Assembly: GCA_031264395.1 (NCBI GenBank) | Contig: JAISEB010000094.1 | Coordinates: forward strand, 1-8,986 | Source: Treponema sp. | GTDB taxonomy: Bacteria; Spirochaetota; Spirochaetia; Treponematales; Breznakiellaceae | Direction: 5' to 3' | Length of the DNA: 8,986 nt | In this document: in pieces, positions 5,233 through 8,986 of the stretch | Layout: every line of letters starts with the position of its first letter | How positions within the stretch are numbered: position 1 is the stretch's first letter | Translations under genes and position numbers: made by a program | Notes under the pieces: model-generated | What the model saw: only the letters and a program-made list of their open reading frames with translations | The model's database searches: none | What the model was told of the DNA's origin: nothing

Positions 5233-6989
5233 TAAAGAAATTTTTGCCGAAACGGATGTACCGTTTTTCCGGCCTCGTCTTTTTTTGCGCCGCCCTTCTT
5301 TTCTCGTGCAGGACATCCGGAAACGGGCGCGTTGATACGCATGAGGTTCCGCCTCCGCCCGAACCCTCCCGGGAAAGTCCCGGCCTGCCGGAGGATCTCC
5401 CGCCGGAACCGCCCGCCGGGCCCGACGGCTTTGCCGAAATCCGGCCGCCTGTGACGGTAAGGGATGAGCTTGCCGTTACCTTTACAAAGACCGAACTGGA
5501 ACTGGATTTCCGCAAGTCCTATATGGCTTCGGAGGCGCAGCTTTTCACCGCGCTGTACGAAGGGCTCTTTTCCTATCACCCCATGACCATGGAGCCGGTG
5601 CGCGGAGCCGCGGAAAAATGGGAACTTTCGGACGATAAAAAACAGTGGACCTTTACCATACGGCAGAATGCCCGGTACTGGACCGGGGATACGGTAACGG
5701 CGGAAGATTTCCGCAGCGCGTGGCTTTCGCTCCTTGATCCGGCGCGGGAATCCCCCTATTCAAGCCTTTTCGACATTATCGCGGGAGCCAGGGAGTACCG
5801 TACGGGGGCCCTCTCCGATCCTTCCCGCGTGGGCATTGAGGCAAGGGGCGAAAAGACCCTCGTCGTTACGCTTAACGCGCCCGCGGGTTTTTTCCCCGCC
5901 ATGCTCTGTCATCATTCGTTTAGTCCCCTTCATCCTTCCATGAAGGACAAGGAAGACTGGTCAATTGTTCCGCCTATAGCGAACGGGCCTTTCTTCATTG
6001 TGGAACAGGATGAAAACAAAATCGTCCTCCGCAAGAACATGCTTTACTGGGACGCTCCCCGCGTTACGCTGAACAAGATCACCATCATGTTTACGGAGGA
6101 CGGGGACGAGGCGACGGGCCTGTGGAACGCGGGCGAGGCGCGCTGGATCTCCGGGGATGTTAACCTTGAAAACCTGACGGACCGCAGCGGCATCATGGTC
6201 AATCCCATGTTCGCCACGCATTATTACTTTTTCCGTTCGGCGGAAAAGCCCTGGGACGATTACCGGGTGCGCCGGGCCCTGTCGCTTGCCCTTCCGTGGG
6301 ACAAGATCCGTGAAGGGATCATTCTTCCGGCAAAGACCCTTATTTATCCTATCCGGGGGTATCCCGATCTTGAGGGAACGGAAACCGACGAGGCCGAAGC
6401 CGTACGGCTCCTAGCCGAGGCGGGGTATGAAGGCGGAAAGGGGCTTCCTGAACTGATACTGCGGCTTACCCCGTCGGAAGAAGCCGCGCGGATAGGGGGC
6501 CTCATGGCTTCTACATGGAAGGAAAAACTGGGCGTTCCCGTCAGGGTCGAGGTGATCCCCTTTGAACGTTATTTTAGATCGATGAAGGAAAACAGCTACG
6601 CCGTAGGATCTTCAACATGGATAGGTGATTTTGCCGATCCCTACACCTTCCTGCAGATGTGGCGCCGCGATTCCAACCTTAACGACGCCCGTTACAGCGA
6701 TACGGATTACGAGGCGCTTTTGGACAGATCCATGTACGAGGAAGGCGAAGTACGATGGGCTACGCTGGCGGAGGCGGAAAAGCTCCTTTTGGACAGGGGG
6801 GAAGTGCTGCCCATTTCCTATACCCCGGCGCTTAACATCATCGACATAAACGAGATAGACGGCTGGTTCCCCAACGCCCTTGACATACATCCCTTTAAGT
6901 ACCTCAGCTTCAGGGCCTTCCGCCCCCTGCCGGGAGTAGCCAGTGGCGATGCCCGGCGCCATCAGGGCGCGGGCCTGTCGCGCCTGTAG
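5229..6989 (+). CDS. OppA-like ABC transporter solute-binding lipoprotein (SBP family 5)
   Basis: This 586-residue protein resembles the periplasmic oligopeptide-binding proteins of ABC importers. The N-terminus (KKFLPKR, then LVFFCAALLFSC) is a lipoprotein signal with the acylated Cys at residue 27. A Pro/Glu-rich spacer follows (about 35-70), lifting the domain off the membrane. The binding fold starts near residue 75 and shows family landmarks: ALYEGLFSYHP, the WTFTIRQNARYWTGDTVTAEDFRSAW block typical of OppA-like proteins (about 138-163), and near the C-terminus WIGDFADPYTFLQMW with NDARYSDTDYEALLD. The ligand is probably a short peptide, but the specificity cannot be read from the sequence. 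No permease or ATPase genes lie in the window, so it must work with a transporter encoded elsewhere or act as an orphan receptor. About 20 residues beyond the usual end (after YLSFRAFRP) are a Gly/Arg/Ala-rich tail. Confidence 0.9.
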   Translation: MIKKFLPKRMYRFSGLVFFCAALLFSCRTSGNGRVDTHEVPPPPEPSRESPGLPEDLPPEPPAGPDGFAEIRPPVTVRDELAVTFTKTELELDFRKSYMASEAQLFTALYEGLFSYHPMTMEPVRGAAEKWELSDDKKQWTFTIRQNARYWTGDTVTAEDFRSAWLSLLDPARESPYSSLFDIIAGAREYRTGALSDPSRVGIEARGEKTLVVTLNAPAGFFPAMLCHHSFSPLHPSMKDKEDWSIVPPIANGPFFIVEQDENKIVLRKNMLYWDAPRVTLNKITIMFTEDGDEATGLWNAGEARWISGDVNLENLTDRSGIMVNPMFATHYYFFRSAEKPWDDYRVRRALSLALPWDKIREGIILPAKTLIYPIRGYPDLEGTETDEAEAVRLLAEAGYEGGKGLPELILRLTPSEEAARIGGLMASTWKEKLGVPVRVEVIPFERYFRSMKENSYAVGSSTWIGDFADPYTFLQMWRRDSNLNDARYSDTDYEALLDRSMYEEGEVRWATLAEAEKLLLDRGEVLPISYTPALNIIDINEIDGWFPNALDIHPFKYLSFRAFRPLPGVASGDARRHQGAGLSRL

Positions 6990-7016
6990 GGTTTAAGCGC
7001 AAAGCGCGGCAAGCCG

Positions 7017-7724
7017 CTAACGGGACTTGTCCACCCCGCGGCGAAGACAGTGCCCTGTTATGACGCAGCGTGAACAGAAGGGGCTTACCGGCCGGCATAC
7101 ATTCTGTCCGTAGAGGACAAGCAGCGGATTAATATTCTTCCAGTATTTTTGGGGAAGTATGTTTCGCAGAACCCCCTCCGTTTCGTCCGGTGAAGATGTC
7201 GTTACCCAGCCCGCGCGGTTGCTGATGCGGTGGACATGAATATCTACGCAGAGGCCGGGAAGATCGAAGGCTTCAACCAGTACAAGATTCGCCGTTTTTC
7301 GTCCCACTCCAGGAAGGGCAAGAAGGGCGTCCATTTCGGCCGGTACGGAACCGCCGTACTTTTCGATAAGCAGCGAGGCAATTTTGTGAAGGTTGGCGGC
7401 TTTGGTCCGGTAGAATCCGGCGGGATAGGCAAGCCGGGCTGTTTCTTCTTCGGTCAACTTGAGGAGTTCACGGGGTCCGGGCGCTTTTTCAAGCAGCCGC
7501 CGCGACGCCGCAAGCGTTACCTCGTCCTTTGTGCGGAGGCTCAGAATCGTGGAGACCAGCACCGCCCAGGGAGAGCGGCTGTAGCGCTCGGCGACCGTAG
7601 TCACCGACGGATCGCCCGGGGCGGACTTTTCCGCGCGCAGCGCTTCCCGCCATTTTTCAAGCGCCGCCGTTATGTCTTTCCATGCGGCGCAAGATCTTCC
7701 GGCGGGTGTTTCGGTTTTTTTCAT
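7017..7724 (-). CDS. nth: Endonuclease III, DNA glycosylase/AP lyase
   Basis: This 235-residue base-excision-repair enzyme removes oxidised pyrimidines and nicks at the abasic site. The helix-hairpin-helix is LPGVGRKTANLVL (138-150), with the catalytic Lys143 (E. coli Lys120). The catalytic Asp161 lies in CVDIHVHRI (E. coli Asp138). The iron-sulfur loop is complete as C-x6-C-x2-C-x5-C with Cys210, 217, 220 and 226. The N-terminal active-site loop reads LSLRTKDEVT, a variant of the E. coli SAQATD stretch that is found in other Nth subfamilies. It carries about 20 more N-terminal residues than E. coli Nth. Its ATG overlaps the ispF stop by four bases (ATGA), so it is the last gene of the ispD-ispF-nth operon and is translationally coupled. 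It converges on the solute-binding protein gene with a 27-bp gap and no convincing terminator. Confidence 0.95.
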   Translation of the reverse strand: MKKTETPAGRSCAAWKDITAALEKWREALRAEKSAPGDPSVTTVAERYSRSPWAVLVSTILSLRTKDEVTLAASRRLLEKAPGPRELLKLTEEETARLAYPAGFYRTKAANLHKIASLLIEKYGGSVPAEMDALLALPGVGRKTANLVLVEAFDLPGLCVDIHVHRISNRAGWVTTSSPDETEGVLRNILPQKYWKNINPLLVLYGQNVCRPVSPFCSRCVITGHCLRRGVDKSR

Positions 7725-8197
7725 GGGCGTTCCAGCAGGCAGACGGCTTCGGCCTCAACCGCCCTGTTTTCCCCCACCGGTCCCAGCCCTTCGCCGGTTT
7801 TTCCCTTTACGAAGACCGCGTCCGCGGGACATTCCAGAGCGGCGGCCAGCGAAAGGCGTATGTTTTCCCGCACGGGAAGCAGCCGGGGCTTTTCGCAAAT
7901 CACCACGCAGTCAATGTTGACAATGCGCCAGCCCTGATCTTTTACCATGGCAAAGGCGTTTCGCAGGAGCGTCATGGAATCGGCGTCTTTCCAGGCCGGA
8001 TCGGACGGGGGGAAAAGCGCCCCTATGTCCCCAAGCCCCGCGGCCCCCAAAAGGGCGTCGGTTACGGCGTGGGCCAGTACGTCGCCGTCTGAATGACCCA
8101 GCTCGCCGCGATCCGATTCCAGTTCAATGCCGGCGAGCAGAAAACGCCGCCCCTTAATCAGGCGATGAAGATCCTTTCCCAATCCTATTCTTGTCAT
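7721..8197 (-). CDS. ispF: 2-C-methyl-D-erythritol 2,4-cyclodiphosphate synthase
   Basis: IspF catalyses step five of the non-mevalonate isoprenoid pathway, cyclising CDP-methylerythritol 2-phosphate to the cyclodiphosphate with release of CMP. The protein has 158 residues, a normal length. The metal ligands are present: Asp9 and His11 in GLGKDLHRL and His43 in HSDGDVLAHA (E. coli Asp8, His10, His42). The family block TDALLGAAGLGDIGALFPPSDP is intact (46-67). The CDP-binding end KGKTGEGLG (131-139) keeps the Thr-x-Glu pattern. The first motif differs from the usual GHGFDVH in having Leu and Lys at the variable sites. The protein acts as a cytoplasmic homotrimer in the family. Only 7 nt separate it from the ispD stop, and only a weak AGGG lies about 10 nt before its ATG, so translation is probably coupled to ispD. 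Confidence 0.96.
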   Translation of the reverse strand: MTRIGLGKDLHRLIKGRRFLLAGIELESDRGELGHSDGDVLAHAVTDALLGAAGLGDIGALFPPSDPAWKDADSMTLLRNAFAMVKDQGWRIVNIDCVVICEKPRLLPVRENIRLSLAAALECPADAVFVKGKTGEGLGPVGENRAVEAEAVCLLERP

Positions 8198-8204
8198 ATC
8201 GGTG

Positions 8205-8986
8205 TTACCCTAAATCTTCCGGAAAAGTAATTTTCCTGTTTGCCGGATCTCCCGCGATAACCGCCACCGGCCCGCAAAATTCACCCCAGATTTCCGCGTC
8301 GTCGGTGTACTCAAAACCGCCGCGTTCCTTTTCCGCGGCTTTTTCATGAGCGGCAAGGATCTCCGGGAAAGAAAAACACTGGGGGGTCTGGGCGGTCAGC
8401 ACCGAGGAACGGCGGAGATGGCGCCTGATAAAACCCGCCGCGGGAAACTCAGGACAAGAAGCGCCGTTCCCGAAACCTTCCCCGCACGATTCCGCGAAGG
8501 GCTCCGCCTCTTTGGGGGTCTCTGTAAGGGGAAGGGCCGGAATGACCGCCCCGTATATCAGCGCCGCCTCCATGACCGCCCGGACAAGCGAAACGGAAAT
8601 CCACGGCCGGCTGCCGTCGTGAATGAGCACATAGCCGGGGGGGCAGGAAGTCCCGCCGGAAGCGGCCCCGTCCGGGGCGGCGAGCAGCGAAAGCGCGTGG
8701 TGTACCGATTCCCGTCTGGTTTCGCCGCCGGGGACAAAAAAAACGCGCGGCCCGCCGCCGGCCGGATTCGAGGGCAGTGCCCGGCGGGCGGCGCTCTCGC
8801 CGTTTTCCGGGCCGGCCGGCACGGTGATCACGATGCTTGTGATGCGGGCGTCCGAAGCGAACGCCGCCGCCGCCGCGCCCAATACGGTAAAGGGTTTCCC
8901 GCTTTCGTCCTTCCGTCCGCCCAGAGAAGGAGGCAGGACCCGGTATTCTTTTTTAAGCGCCCCGGACCCCGCGTCTGTGGAAGAAC
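8205..8986 (-). CDS. ispD: 2-C-methyl-D-erythritol 4-phosphate cytidylyltransferase, N-terminus beyond the window
   Basis: IspD transfers CMP from CTP to methylerythritol phosphate, step three of the same pathway as IspF. The frame is open to the right edge. Read through, it gives SSTDAGSGALKKEY, the CTP-binding glycine-rich loop with its Lys, so the true start lies just outside and the TTG at 8882 is not the start. Other landmarks are IVITVPAG, the GGETRRESV turn, VLIHDGSRPW with the catalytic-site Asp, LTETPKEA, VLTAQTPQCFSF, DDAEIW and the C-terminal NRKITFPEDL with its Lys. About 259 codons are visible, more than the 236 of E. coli. The excess comes from Gly/Pro/Glu-rich insertions, one after KKEYRVL and one after EAEPFAE. 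The Arg usually found in the glycine-rich loop (SSxRMG) is not apparent. Confidence 0.93.
   Translation of the reverse strand, partial: SSTDAGSGALKKEYRVLPPSLGGRKDESGKPFTVLGAAAAAFASDARITSIVITVPAGPENGESAARRALPSNPAGGGPRVFFVPGGETRRESVHHALSLLAAPDGAASGGTSCPPGYVLIHDGSRPWISVSLVRAVMEAALIYGAVIPALPLTETPKEAEPFAESCGEGFGNGASCPEFPAAGFIRRHLRRSSVLTAQTPQCFSFPEILAAHEKAAEKERGGFEYTDDAEIWGEFCGPVAVIAGDPANRKITFPEDLG

Noticed and set aside
4546..5316. 256-codon minus-strand frame opposite the 466-residue gene
   Set aside because: It has biased, low-complexity composition and sits wholly antisense to a long frame with a good coding signature and operon coupling.
7006..7017. GCGGC-AA-GCCGC hairpin between the convergent genes as a terminator
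   Set aside because: The loop is too tight, the stem is short, no T run follows on either strand, and it overlaps the nth stop codon.
7230..7937. Long plus-strand open frame across nth and ispF
   Set aside because: It is antisense to two genes with complete catalytic motifs, and its Arg/Gly/Phe-rich translation is typical of a GC-rich shadow frame.

Overview
The window looks like a boundary between laterally acquired DNA and a conserved spirochete chromosome. The most likely source is a host-associated Treponema, for example an insect-gut treponeme. This is an inference from three things: relaxed spirochete-style lipoboxes, AT-rich cassette genes ending in a long attC-like repeat whose upstream protein ends RPYIA, and the overall gene styles. 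It cannot be proven from the sequence alone.

Left part (1-1258): very AT-rich cassette DNA. The 3' portion of an unrecognised protein gene (1-519) ends inside a GC-rich, structured element of about 190 bp (about 505-700) that resembles an integron attC site. After it come a consensus-like promoter and a strong Shine-Dalgarno, then a type II toxin-antitoxin pair: a DUF6364-like ribbon-helix-helix antitoxin (784-1038) and a VapC-like PIN toxin (from 1038). Only the N-terminal half of the toxin survives. It runs into a GC-rich hairpin repeat, so the antitoxin is probably an orphan.

Middle (1259-2730): a complete IS4-family (IS50/Tn5-like) insertion sequence of 1472 bp. It has matching terminal inverted repeats, a perfect 9-bp target duplication and an intact 458-aa transposase on the minus strand with the D-D-E and Y-R-E-K motifs. 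It sits exactly in the loop of a reconstructable GC-rich hairpin. Right of it (2731-2941) are about 210 bp of further hairpins that reuse the same GCGGGGTA/TACCCCGC word.

Right part (2942-8986): GC-rich, dense, ordinary chromosome. A minus-strand lipoprotein gene (2942-3739) diverges from a two-gene plus-strand operon: a helical cytoplasmic protein of unknown function (3832-5232), coupled by an ATGA overlap to an OppA-like solute-binding lipoprotein (5229-6989). Facing these is a tight minus-strand operon, ispD (partial, off the right edge), ispF and nth. It joins two steps of the methylerythritol phosphate isoprenoid pathway to a base-excision-repair glycosylase. No tRNA, rRNA or CRISPR array was seen.
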